This document shows, one piece after another, positions 34,800 through 45,415 of a stretch of 64,000 nt of DNA. The position numbers and the translations under genes are program-made. Source of the DNA: Mermis nigrescens (lineage: Eukaryota; Nematoda; Enoplea; Mermithida; Mermithidae); the NCBI GenBank assembly GCA_036768485.1, contig JAVLUZ010000340.1, forward strand, positions 5,143,886 to 5,207,885, given 5' to 3'. Positions within the stretch are counted from its first letter, which is position 1, and each line of letters opens with the position of its first letter. The notes beneath the pieces were generated by a model, which saw only the letters and a program-made list of their open reading frames with translations, had not been told where the DNA came from and made no database searches.

Positions 34800-36677
34800 C
34801 CCATATCACCATCTCCTAACATGCTCAAATCCTACAAGTTTTGCTTTCCCTAATTTCGGACGTTTCTTACGACATTTATTCAGGATGTTTTACAATGTTT
34901 AATCAGCTATTAGACTCCTTTTTCAATTTTTAATTAAAGACCACTGCGAATAGAACACTTACATTCAGGCAGATAGCTGCTTGCAGTCGCCTGACTAATA
35001 AACATGTAGGGACTAGAGGAGTCCAGGACGCAGGAGGAAAAAAATCAAATTCACAAGATGAATACCGCAAATTAATTGTCACTAGATTTATGCGCATTAA
35101 GGCAATCTATTTGAAAAACCTTGAGCTGAATGAACTTTTAGCTGATCTCAGAATTAAGCACTTCACTCGAGCCAAGAAACTCGCTTGAGGCTCTACAATT
35201 AAGAATCAGCGAGTAGTGTAAATGAACTTTAAAATTATCTCTCTGTCTAACAATATCGAAAATTATTGACGAAACCGACAAGCACTAAGGGCAAAAGTTT
35301 GTCGACTACAATAATACGAGAAATAAACTTTATTCAATGCTTGTTTCTTTACTGAATGCGTCATTTTTAGGAATCGAAGGACAATACAGTAAAAACGGAC
35401 TCTTAAATCCGCAAACATGCAGACAAGTAGAACCGGAAGCTCGCAAACTACTTGGCACCATTCTCCATAGAAGCAGCAAGGCGTACACGATGCGTCACGC
35501 TAATAAAATGACGCTGCAAGCCGGGCAAGCCCGCCTTAAATCTTCAAGTGCAGAACATGAGCCGGGACAAGCCGCAAGAAAAAAAGTGAAGGACTGTAGC
35601 TCAGCGCGTCATAACAATACGTGAAAGACTCTAAAATTGCATTAGCTGCATGGAACCGGTTGTAAGCTTCGAAAAATCGATAACGATTATAACAATACGG
35701 CATAGATTTATTATTGTTGTACAGGAAACTTCAGTCCGCCTGTATTTGCATATCGCGAAAATACCGTCTTTGTGCTCATGCGTTTCGTATCGTAACAAAA
35801 GCGCGAGAAATAATGCATGAGGCGACTGCGCGTTGCGTAGGTATGACGCAATGCGTTGCGCTAAGATAAAAAACTATTCAAAAATTCTCATGGGCCATTC
35901 GACAATTTTCAGATTAAAAGAAAATTCGCCAGCTGGACTTTAACGCATTGTAATTGAGTTTACAAAAATACCGTAAACGCGGCCGCTATAGAATGAATCC
36001 CCCGGTGGGCTTCTCGATACGATAATCGAGTTGCATATTTTATAGCGCGACCGCTTTAACGCTATTTTATCAAATGGGGCACTGAGGTACAGAGATGCAT
36101 CAATTCAGTAAACGAACGGAGCGCGTGTTAACTGGAAGAAAAAAGACGAATCCCGGTCATTTTTATGAGAATTAGGTAACGAGCAGATCCAGCAATTTTC
36201 GATGATAGTAGATTTAGCGATATTTAGTGCAAATACGGATAAAAAGTGGTTTTAAAGGAAAATACAGTACTACCGAGCATTGGCTTATTGACAGTTGTAT
36301 ACGTAACATTACACTATAAATACATTCACTCTAGAAAGACACGCTTCACTACGACTCTTGCTACAGTTTAAACCGCTATCGTGCAAGAATATTTACACAT
36401 CAACTCACAATCGAATATGCACTGCTTCAAACAGACAAATGAAAATCGGAAAGAGGGCTACGTTTGATAAAGATTTGAAAAAGTGTAAAAATAAAAAACA
36501 AAATCTTGGGCTAAGCAAGGCTTACATGGCAAGGGTGAGGAATGGTATTACTCATCATGAGCTTTAAAAAAACTGACAGTGGCCGAAAAAAGTGCTACAT
36601 AGCCATTCTCAGGCTGAAAAGACCAGCTATGTATGTTATATAGCCTTTTTGGACTCAGAAACAAACATACCGTCTTA

Positions 36678-37275
36678 AGCCCGAAACATACTTCACGCGA
36701 TTCGCGCCGCAAAGGGGGTTTGCGGCCACAGTATACCCAAAAATGTGACGTCATGGCGCGTAACTGGCGCGGTGAAATTCGTCTGCCGGTTCGCGCCACC
36801 TGGGCATACTTCACGCGGCGGGCGCCGCGCGGCAAAAAAATGGCGCCAACTGGGCGACCCTTCGCCGCTTCGCTCGATGTTGGCATAATCCGCGCGAATT
36901 GCCGCAATACGTATTTCATTATAGATTCAGAGCAGATCGATACCGGCGCACCTCATTAGCATTCGCGAGAAAAGTCCGAACGTTTGGACTTCTGCGGCGC
37001 GGCGAAAAATTTCGAAAAAATGCTACAAATAGACATTATTTGCTTCTCGCCGCGCGGTGAAGTATGCCATGAAAAGCGGCGAAAAAATTAGATTTCAGCG
37101 AATTTGGTCGCGGCGCGGCGGCCGCTTGAAGTATGCCTTATAATGCGGCGCGGCAAGCTTCGCGCCTTGCCGCGCGGCGCCAGTAAGTATGCCATGGGCC
37201 AGCGCGAATTCGGCGCGGCGACCGCTGCGGCGAATTCGCGCCGTTCGCCGCGCCGCGTGAAGTATGTTTCGGGCT
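36678..37275. mobile_element. PIF/Harbinger-like MITE K, CpG-rich
   Basis: 598 bp with inverted ends AGCCCGAAACATACTTCACG and, on the right, AAGTATGTTTCGGGCT, flanked by TTA on both sides (36675-36677, 37276-37278). TTA fits the TWA duplication of PIF/Harbinger. The interior is extremely GC-rich with repeated GCGGCGCGGC and GAAGTATGCC motifs. The open frames on both strands here follow from composition and are not genes. Confidence 0.72.
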
Positions 37276-38063
37276 TTAGTTCATAAAATGCCGTAGTTGT
37301 TTTTTTGCTGAGTTTAAAAAAGAAGATTTATAGCTACTTTTCGAAATCGAAAAGTGTTAGATGCTGCCTCGTTCAAACGGCTATAAATTTATTTTCGTGG
37401 GTTCAAAAAGGCTATGCATTTGATACAAACGCTCGAAAATTATGGTTCAAAAGCGATGAAATCATTTTTCGTTCTTAAATCATTTTTTACGAAGCAATTA
37501 GCTATTGCCAAGTTTTTGATTTTCACTTTCCCCTGAAAGTTTATCATTGCGCGATGCGCACCTATGATGTTGCTAGGGATTTGTGATTGCCAGTCTTCCC
37601 AACCAACTGTGCACATTTGATATGACACAAAAGCAAATTTATTTAACCGTGTTGCAATAACACGCAATTATTAAAATTTATTCCTTTTGTAAAGGAAGAT
37701 TAGGAAAATAGTCATTGCATGTAGTCTAGTTAAGCTTACTAACTGATGTACAGAAAGGCATAGTAATATATGTACAGACTCAGAATTTTGGTAGGGGGAA
37801 GCCGCTAAATTGGGAAGAGGCTTAAATGATCTTCTATATTTGACCAAAAATGACAAAAAACATACAAAAATGGCCAAAAAACGCATTTTTTTGCTAAAAG
37901 TTGGAGAAGGCTAAAAATCAGCCTTTGGGGGACGAGGGAGGACGACCGACTCCAACAGGGGATCTCCCTATTTCCCTTTTACAAGCAAGTGGCATGGCAA
38001 ACCCTACTAAAACACACAATGCTAAGAATTATAAACAAATAAATGCATTGCTGGACTACTCAC

Positions 38064-38187
38064 GGAAAATTTTTTGTCCATCTTGTACCTCACTGATATA
38101 GTCGTTCGTTTTGGTCTTTCTTTCATTTTCTCACTATGAATCTGCGACCGGAGTATTTTATACCACGAATCTTTTTCCTCAACGGTA
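38064..38187 (-). CDS. ARHGAP20-like: Exon 5: PH C-terminal helix and start of RA domain
   Basis: A 124-nt exon between TTTTTTGCAG and TTTTCC|GTGAGT. It first encodes TVEEKDSWYKILRSQI, the C-terminal amphipathic helix of the PH domain with its invariant Trp. It then encodes a basic run (SEKMKERPKR) and the first strands of the RA domain (TTISVRYKMDKKFS). An internal GTGAGG could serve as an earlier phase-0 donor, but only the distal consensus GTGAGT gives the ubiquitin-like beta hairpin that continues in exon 6. It leaves in phase 0. Confidence 0.9.
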
Positions 38188-39179
38188 CTGCAAAAAATAT
38201 TTAAAATGGTGGGAAAATTAATAAAATGATAATACGAAAAGCAACAATTAAACTCTAATTACATTTACATGACTATGTAGAGCTAAAAATTGAGCCCAAT
38301 TTCAGTACTATAATGATTTCAACTTTGAATTATCAATTCCCTGATCGAGAGCAACAAAAAATTATGTTGCAGAGCGCAGAAAAACTGATTTTTGCGATGG
38401 AGTTTATTTTTGACAGTTTTGGATAAAATTATAGACACGGACGAAGTTTGTTTAAAAAACCGAATTTGTCACAGAGAGAAAAATTATATAAATTTTCATA
38501 CAAAATTAATCGACGACCTGCTTACAGCAATCTCAAATGACTTTTCTGATATGTATATTTTTATCCTACATGTATTCAATGCAATATCGCAAAAAAGTTT
38601 AAACAAGCTTGTGCATATGCACGGGTAGTCTGTTTATACTAAGAAATACGAAAGAATGTGAACACGTGAAAAAGTTTATAATTAATAGCAGTGTAGATGC
38701 TCAACATGGCCGATCTAGCAAGAAGGGCAGGTCAGCTGGTCTGGGGAGAGGTCAAAAATTGAGCTTTGTCGGGCCAAAATAACCTTAACAACTCGTGTGC
38801 TAAGATAGTGCTAAAACTACATTATTACAGTTGCTGGCCAATTAGAAGCACTTTTGAAGAAAATTTTCAGTTACATCCATTCTGGCCTTCATTTTGCCCA
38901 CAAAATTTTCAGTTTTTCCATTCTGGTGGTAGATCCCCCAGACCACACCACGTGCATGTCCGGTTATAACCGTTTGAAAAAAGTACGGAAGATAAAGAAG
39001 CATAACTGAATATTGAAAACCAAACCTCTCGGAATTCGATCTTTTGATTAATTCCGAAGCAAATGGAATCGGATGAAGGATAAAAACATAAATTTCTTTC
39101 CCATTTTAAATTTTGAATAGGTTTGTAGGTTGTTAACGTTTTTTAATATCAAAAGTGCTAAATATAATACAAAACGTAC
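38188..39179 (-). other. Intron 4
   Basis: Contains one dispersed-repeat copy (about 38700-38975, also at 25.1 kb) and otherwise AT-rich DNA with nothing recognised. Confidence 0.5.
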
Positions 39180-39332
39180 CTAAATTCGGCCACATAATTT
39201 TTAATTGGCCAACCAATGACAAACGAGCGCTCGACCGCTCGAATGCCATCGCCTATTTCGTTTACGTGCTCCATATCTATCCATACGTCACTCAATCTTA
39301 TGCGCTCTTTCAGCCGATATGAATTTATCGCT
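39180..39332 (-). CDS. ARHGAP20-like: Exon 4: PH domain middle
   Basis: A 153-nt exon (1 + 150 + 2 bases) between TTTGTAG and TTTAG|GTACGT. It carries the ARHGAP20-type hallmark SYRLKERIRLSDVWID and, further on, ERSFVIGWPIKNYVAEF. The human protein has a closely comparable SDxW followed by FVLGWP-type motif at this place. The final AG joins the first T of exon 5 to give Ser, reading EF-S-TVEEKDSW. In the family this stretch forms the later strands of the phosphoinositide-binding PH sandwich. Confidence 0.94.
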
Positions 39333-40184
39333 CTACAAATACTCGAACGCTAAGCATGTATAAAATATGATATAAAATTAAAATATGTAATTTAAAACTT
39401 ACACACAAGATAAAAAATCATCCAGCATATATGTAAATGTAAGTATTCTTTGCATTTAATCGATCCATTATAACCTACTAGAAACTCTTGGCTAATAATC
39501 GGTCGAAATTCCTAAGATTACACTCCCAAATTGATTCTAAAGTGGAAACCAATCGCATCCTACATATTTCAATTTATCAGACTTCAAAAAATGGAAAATT
39601 TGAAACAAAACAGCGATGAAGACGGCGAATTTTAAAATGCAAGCAATTTTAATGGCAAATTCTAACACGCATGACTTTTTATACTTCAGATATTTCAAAA
39701 ATGATTTTTCAATCATTAAGATAGGTGTGCAAGGCCGAAACTTTCGAGAGGGTTAAAATCAAAAATTTGCAGATGGCTCAGTGCTTTGTAAAAAAAATCC
39801 TGCAGCGAAAAAACGAGGGTAGAGCTTAAAAACAATCGTTTTTGATCATTTGTTATATAGATAGATTTTTTAAGTCGCAAATATAGGTAAGAAAACCTTT
39901 TTAGACTGAAAATTGCTAAAAAAACAGAAGAAAACAAAAACATCTTGACTCAGAAGAAAACAACTATGATTCTGAGCTCAATACACGGCATGTTACTGAG
40001 TCCAAACAAAGCTATATAGCTAGTTTTCTGAGCCCAAAAAGGCTATACAGCAGTGTTATTTCGGTCAAATTAATTATGTCGCTATCTGTTTTTTAAGGCT
40101 CAGAGGGTAGTAATACGCCCATCCCTCAAGCCTTTGTATGTACGAGTTCTACTTGACAATCGAACCAATGAGAAAATCACTTAC
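39333..40184 (-). other. Intron 3: dispersed repeat L copy
   Basis: Element L copy 2 occupies about 39716-40140. The rest (39333-39715) shows nothing recognisable. Confidence 0.5.
39716..40140 (+). repeat. Dispersed repeat L, copy 2
   Basis: Matches 16197-16665 over GCTATATAGCTAGTTTTCTG, AGCCCAAAAAGGCTATACAG and the GTAATACGCCCATCC end. Confidence 0.6.
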
Positions 40185-40249
40185 TTTTCCTTGGCAACCA
40201 ATAATAAATCACTGAACAAAAACAAATAGCGTTCTCTAATGTTCGAATC
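40185..40249 (-). CDS. ARHGAP20-like: Exon 3: PH domain core
   Basis: A 65-nt exon between AATTTTTTAG and GAAAA|GTAAGT, a consensus donor. It encodes DSNIRERYLFLFSDLLLVAK plus E and two bases of a Lys codon. The motif R-Y-L-F-L-F-S-D-L-L-L-V-A-K is the strongly conserved third/fourth strand of PH domains in RhoGAP and RhoGEF proteins, where the reporter-like LFLFSD marks the fold. The two leftover bases AA join A of exon 4 to make Lys. Confidence 0.93.
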
Positions 40250-41194
40250 CTAAAAAATTAAATTATAAGATAAGGTGAGGCACAAACCAAATCAACCAAC
40301 AGAAAAAATATAAAAGAAGAGGAACCAAGGCAAAAAACGCCAAATGACAAACAAAACTATGCTATAATAGTATCAAAGCAGAAAGAAAAAGGAATGAAAA
40401 CGAATAAAAACTCAACAAATAGTTTAAAACACAATATCTAAAGGTTGAAGAAAACAATTAATCATTATGTCAAGCGCCTTATTCGTAGTTCGTACATACC
40501 ACCTTATAAGGGATAAGAGGGCTCTTCTCCCGAAGTCGAATTGCTACTGTATGATTTTTTAAATTTTAGGCCATCCAATTTTCGTATTTCTGCAAGTCTC
40601 GAAAAATGATGTTTTTCAGGCTTCTATTAAAAATAAGGCTTGCTTTAATCAATGAGCAAAAATAGGGCATTTTTCATTCCCATCTATTTCACAAAAAAAG
40701 ACGATTGACTATTTCCCTCCAAACAAAATTATGAGTTGCTAGAATATACGTACTCAAAAGTTAACTTAGCGATAGTCTTAACTTAACGATAGTGATGGCC
40801 AGACATGCATAACATGGGAATTCTTCGAAGGAGGGACCAAAAAATTTCAAAGTGCGGTTTTGGGCTCAAAAAACGATGAATACGCGTATAAAACTTCATT
40901 TTTCGGAGTTTTTGACAATGATCTATTTTTCTAGATCGTAAAAAATTTGAAAAACACTAAAAAAATTCGAGTAGTAAATTGAACGGAATATAATAAAAAA
41001 ATGAGTGTATGGAGCGAAGCGCCGAAAATTTTACATTTTTGAGCGAACAGATATCTGAAAACGCTTAGAACTACATTTGTGTGCGAATTTTTTCGGAAAA
41101 CCGTGAATTCGAGGAGGGAGAAAACTTTTCGGAGGAAGGGCAGGATGAAACCCCCAGATCTACAGTGATAGCGAAACCATTTAGATGAACGTAC
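40250..41194 (-). other. Intron 2: dispersed repeat
   Basis: The copy at about 40797-41165 shares ACATGCATAACATGGGAATT and the hairpin-like GAGCGAAGCGCCG with the 2.9- and 31.4-kb copies. 40250-40790 is AT-rich with nothing recognised. Confidence 0.5.
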
Positions 41195-41262
41195 GTCATA
41201 TAACAGAATCCGGCCTTCCTTTATGTACATCCGGTCGAAAGCATCTGATTTTCTATGCGCGC
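41195..41262 (-). CDS. ARHGAP20-like: Exon 2: start of PH domain
   Basis: A 68-nt exon between TTTCTTTAG and GAC|GTACGT. It enters with 2 bases and leaves in phase 0. It encodes AHRKSDAFDRMYIKEGRILL followed by YD, the first beta strands of the PH domain; the EGR-hydrophobic-hydrophobic pattern is typical of the ARHGAP20 PH start. The flanking DNA on both sides belongs to a dispersed repeat (the 40.8-41.16 kb copy), so the exon sits immediately beside a transposon remnant. The phase-0 end agrees with the start of exon 3. Confidence 0.88.
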
Positions 41263-43540
41263 CTAAAGAAACCCTTGAACACTGAATAGGCCGATGCCTC
41301 ATATTAACGTCAAGCTTTTCGCCAGTCCCATTTAATTCACTATTCGCATTCGTTTCCGTCGAGGATCTTAAAATGATACATACGTTTTAAGAGGACAACG
41401 GATAAATAGAAAAGTTATTTGAACAAATTCGATAATAATTGTCGGAAAATGATATTATTTTGAGCTCCTAAATTCTTTGTTAAGCTAAAAGACAATTCTC
41501 TGAATCTAAGATAATAAATCGACCATATAAATTTGACGCAATCATGGATTTAGGCTAATTTCCGCGTATTGACTCTTAAACCTTAGCAAGCTACAATAAT
41601 TCCAGGTGATTTGCCATTCAACTTCGAACTAAGGGATAGCGAAGTTCACTTCGAAGGACAGATGAGATGGCATTTTCATTTAGATTAAAGAAATTCAAAT
41701 TTGGGCCAATTAAAATCGAAGATAATAATTCGAGTCATCAAAACTTGAATCTACCACGATTTGAGCCTCCGTTTATAAGGTAAAGAGTCTACTGTTTTGT
41801 TTGTTTAATTCACTGTACGAATTTCCTGCATTGCACTAAGGCGTGCACTTTGAACGCCTAAAATGAAACAAAAACTTGTTTGTCATGTATTCTAAAAATA
41901 CCGCTTCGCAACAATCCACGCACTTTAAAAGATAAAAACAAATGAGTTAGACAGGAAAGACAGATTGCGGCTTTAGACAAAAATAATAGGAGGTAGTCAG
42001 AGGAAGTGTATATACAGTGACTAAACCGAATTCGCTGAAAAAAATCATGAATGAATGTTGAGTCGTAAAAAGTCAACGAAAATTATACTGACAGATGTAG
42101 CCAAGGGCGTAAGCAGGATTTTCTAGAGGAGAGGGGCGGTCCCAAGATAGGTGACCCAAATAACTCGCAAAGTATTCGGAAATACTCAGAGAAAAGTGCA
42201 TTTTCGACGTTCTTGACTATGTTCTATCCATTGACACAAAAAATCTGTTTTTTCGAAAAATATTTGTGGTTTTTGTAACACGTTATGTGCGTCAAAATCA
42301 TGAATTTGACTGCCGATGCTCATAAGGCCGGTTAAACGTGCAAAACATTCGAAAATTTTAGGATTCTGTTAGTTAGGTATTCTTAGTATGAAGCATTTAT
42401 AATTATATACAAACATTAGCTAAGGCGCAAAACGTCAGAAAAATCGAAATTCTCGATAAAAATGACTGTAAATAAATATATCTTGGCTAGAAAAATTATT
42501 CTAAATTCTTTGCAGTCAAAAAATAAAAGAGACTAGCTATTAGTAAATTTTACAGAATTTTTTCGAAAAAACTAAATAAGAGTCTTAAAATTATCTCGCT
42601 TTCTCTGAAAATTTTTTCATGACCACAGATTTTAGGTTAAAATACACAGAATGCAAACGTTCAAATTTCGTGAAAATGACACTGAGGCTTAATTTATAAT
42701 TAAGCAGGACGATTCGACGCGGAGCGTCGGCAAAATCTGAAGCTTTATGCTAAGTATTATAAAGTTAAAATTATTAAGAATACATTTCTTTTCTTTCTCA
42801 GTTACGTCTTGGTTTGGTGGTTGCGGTGTTCAATTCCATTACATCAAAATCGATTAGAATTATCAGCTTAACGACGAAGAGCAGAAAATATTCTATTACT
42901 CCGTCAAATAGACGACTTCTTAATCCTATTGAATATTATTAACACACCTTATTCATTAAGAATTAACCTTTTATGAGCGGCATATGGAACTAGAAGACTC
43001 AAAATAATGAACAATGGCGAATATATTGGTTTTTGTGAAAATCCCAAAAAATTATTCCTCCCAAAGGCGATGGTCGACTCCGCACACCTGAGAACATAAT
43101 GGAACATCTAGCACACCTACACACATTCATCCAAACGTCACGACAGTCGGTCGACAAGAACAAATAAGGCTTCCTCATTGCATTTGTTTTGCAGCTCTTT
43201 TTCAGCCATTTTTCTACATTAATCAATTTCAGATATGCATTTATTAATATGTGCTCAGCTACCTTCGTAGAAAACGTTTGATTCTTTTATTCATAAATCA
43301 TAATGAAGGACAATAAACAAACGTGGCATGAAGAAAGAAAGGTAAAATTTGATTTAAAAAGTCAATAACAGGTTTTTAATCTTAAATCACCAAAGATCAT
43401 ACATGCGCTTAGGGAGAGAGGGGTACATGCATGTGGGGAAGGGAGGTTAGGGGTCTCTTGACCCCATACACTACCTATCTCCTAATGGTGCTCGAGATAT
43501 CCGACTTCAAAGTTTGCGATTCCCCCTGAAATAAAAGACT

Positions 43541-45037
43541 GTGTTTAGTGTGGCCGTCCGTCTAGGATGGCCACCCGTCCACATAGCCGTCCGTCAGGGC
43601 GTCCGTCCCATGATGTATCAGTGCAAAATAAGGGCGTGAATTTTCAAGGGTGGCCGCCCATCCAGCCTGGCCGTTTATCCAGGATGGCCGTCCTCAGTAA
43701 AATATAGCTTAATTATACTGTCCAGAGTGGCTGTCCGTCTATGCTATATTTGGTTTCTATTTTAAACGTAACATAATATTGCGACATTATTTATGGTCCC
43801 GTCTCGCTTGACCCACCGTCCCGCTTGACCCACCGTCCCGTTAGACCCACCGTCCCACTAGACCTACTTTTTCGTCCCGCTAGACCCACCGTTTTGCGAC
43901 CGTCCCGCTAGACCCACTGTCTCGGAAGACCCACCAGAGAAGAAAATTATGTACGCTTATAAGCAAAAATAGAAAACAGAAACGCTCGCAAAGTGTATCC
44001 ATTCAAGTATATATGTTTAGTCAAAATACTCAAACTTGCTTTTAAATTAATGATTACAAAAATTTTTGCACATGTAATATATATGTCTTCATTTTTCGGG
44101 TGGGTCTTCCGAGACAGTGGGACTAGCGGGACGGTCGCAAAGTGGTGGGTCTAGTGGGACACCTCATTATGCACGTGGTGGGTCTAGCGAGACTTCCGGT
44201 GGGTCTAGCGGGACGAAAAAGTGGGTCTAGTGGGACGGTGGGTCTAGTGGGACGGTGGGTCTAGCGGGACGGTGGGTCAAGCGGGCCACAATCTTATTTA
44301 TTGCATTATTACTCAACGAGCACCACGTACTGACATTCTCAATTGTACAAAGTGCATTTGATTAATATGCATCTCGCACAAAAGAAAAGTAGGAACAACG
44401 TCCTTTTTTGTTTTGTCATGCTCTTATCAAGTGAAATATATGCGCTGGATGTTCCTATCAGAAAAAAACCATATTTTCAGTTATATTCAAGTATTCTGGT
44501 TTTGTGTGAGGCCTGAAACCATCAATGATTTTGCGGAGGCAAAATTTGTTATAGCTAGTCACAATAACTCTTTTACTGTGTCATAGTAATTTAGTAGCCA
44601 GAAAATATCACTCACAACAAATGATTTGGCAAAAACTTTTTTGGGTAAGCCGGAATAGTAGCGTAATAAATAATTCAACATTAAATAAGTCCCATTCACT
44701 TATGATATCCACTAAAACAAATCTATAAACCACCTTTAAGCTATCTTTCTTAAAAGCGATTATCGAACAACAAGTCGGAAAATTGAGACGGTAGGAGAAA
44801 CGGGATTTTGGGCAATCGAAAAATGACTTGTTTTATTCTTAAGTGAATCGAACAGTCAACGAATTGGGACGGTCGAAGAAACGTGACAGAAGGATTATGC
44901 CATCTAGCTAATTGGGGCGACATCCTGGATGGGCGGCCACCCTGGAAAAATGTAGCAAACAGGAAGACAGCCACCCTCGACGGGCGGCCAGGCTGGACGG
45001 ACGGCCGCACAGGACGGACGGCCAACCTGGACAGTAC
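43541..45037. mobile_element. Foldback element G, copy 1 (with nested F)
   Basis: Both ends carry inverted arrays of GGCCGTCCGTCCAGG-like units. The order of landmarks matches 49591-50545 in inverted orientation, including TATAGCTTAATTATACTG and GTTTCTATTTTAAACGTAAC. Removing F leaves about 1 kb, the size of copy 2. Confidence 0.7.
43795..44293. mobile_element. Foldback element F with GGTGGGTCTAGCGGGAC arrays
   Basis: 499 bp. 17-bp units GGTGGGTCTAGCGGGAC are arrayed head to tail in each arm, and the two arms (about 43797-43935 and 44098-44285) are inverted. TSD TTATTTAT on both sides (43787-43794 and 44294-44301); the G copy at 50.3 kb has a single ATATTTAT here, i.e. the empty site. Confidence 0.8.
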
Positions 45038-45202
45038 ACAATGAAATACTAGATACGGGGCTGTGTGCATCTATAGGTATTACCCTCTAACAAGTCTGAT
45101 GGACAGGAATTGTCAGACAATTCTGTACTTAAGAAATATTTCCTATATTATTCTCGAAGACCAAAGCAGTAATAATGTCGAAAATTTTCACATTAATAAT
45201 TT

Positions 45203-45415
45203 GGATCTAGTATACAATTTACCCGCCACCGCTTTTTAGCCGATTCAAATAAGCTACAGTGACCAAACTTTACACAAAAATTATCAAACACGTTCTGACT
45301 CGCATCAATAAAAATAGTGTTGGTCACTGTAGCTTATTTGAATCTAAAGTGTTGGTCACTGTAGCTTATTTAAATCGGCTAAAAAACGGTGGCGGGTAAA
45401 TTGTATACTAGATCC
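45203..45415. mobile_element. MITE with 65-bp near-perfect inverted repeats
   Basis: Perfect 8-bp TSD AATAATTT (45195-45202 and 45416-45423). The arms start GGATCTAGTATACAATTTAC and differ at about two positions over roughly 65 bp. An inner segment (TTGGTCACTGTAGCTTATTT) is duplicated in the right half. Superfamily unclear: hAT, P and Merlin all make 8-bp duplications. Confidence 0.85.

Larger units (their letters stand above)
32432..38063 (-). other. Intron 5: nested elements I/B/C/A, microsatellite, element K in L
   Basis: Contains element I (32562-34634) with three nested elements, an AT-rich microsatellite (34686-34799), a reversed L copy split by K (36678-37275) and a dispersed repeat (about 37780-37985). 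Nothing recognised at 34800-36500, where the longest open frame (35337-35624) has no recognisable motif. Confidence 0.55.

Noticed and set aside
36548..36959. Open frames on both strands of 108-123 codons
   Set aside because: They lie in GC-rich element K and its host repeat L; composition explains the lack of stops.
42999..43226. Possible additional exon in intron 1 with a TTCTCAG acceptor
   Set aside because: Exons 1 and 2 already join in phase through a Gly codon, and the encoded sequence fits no part of the PH region.
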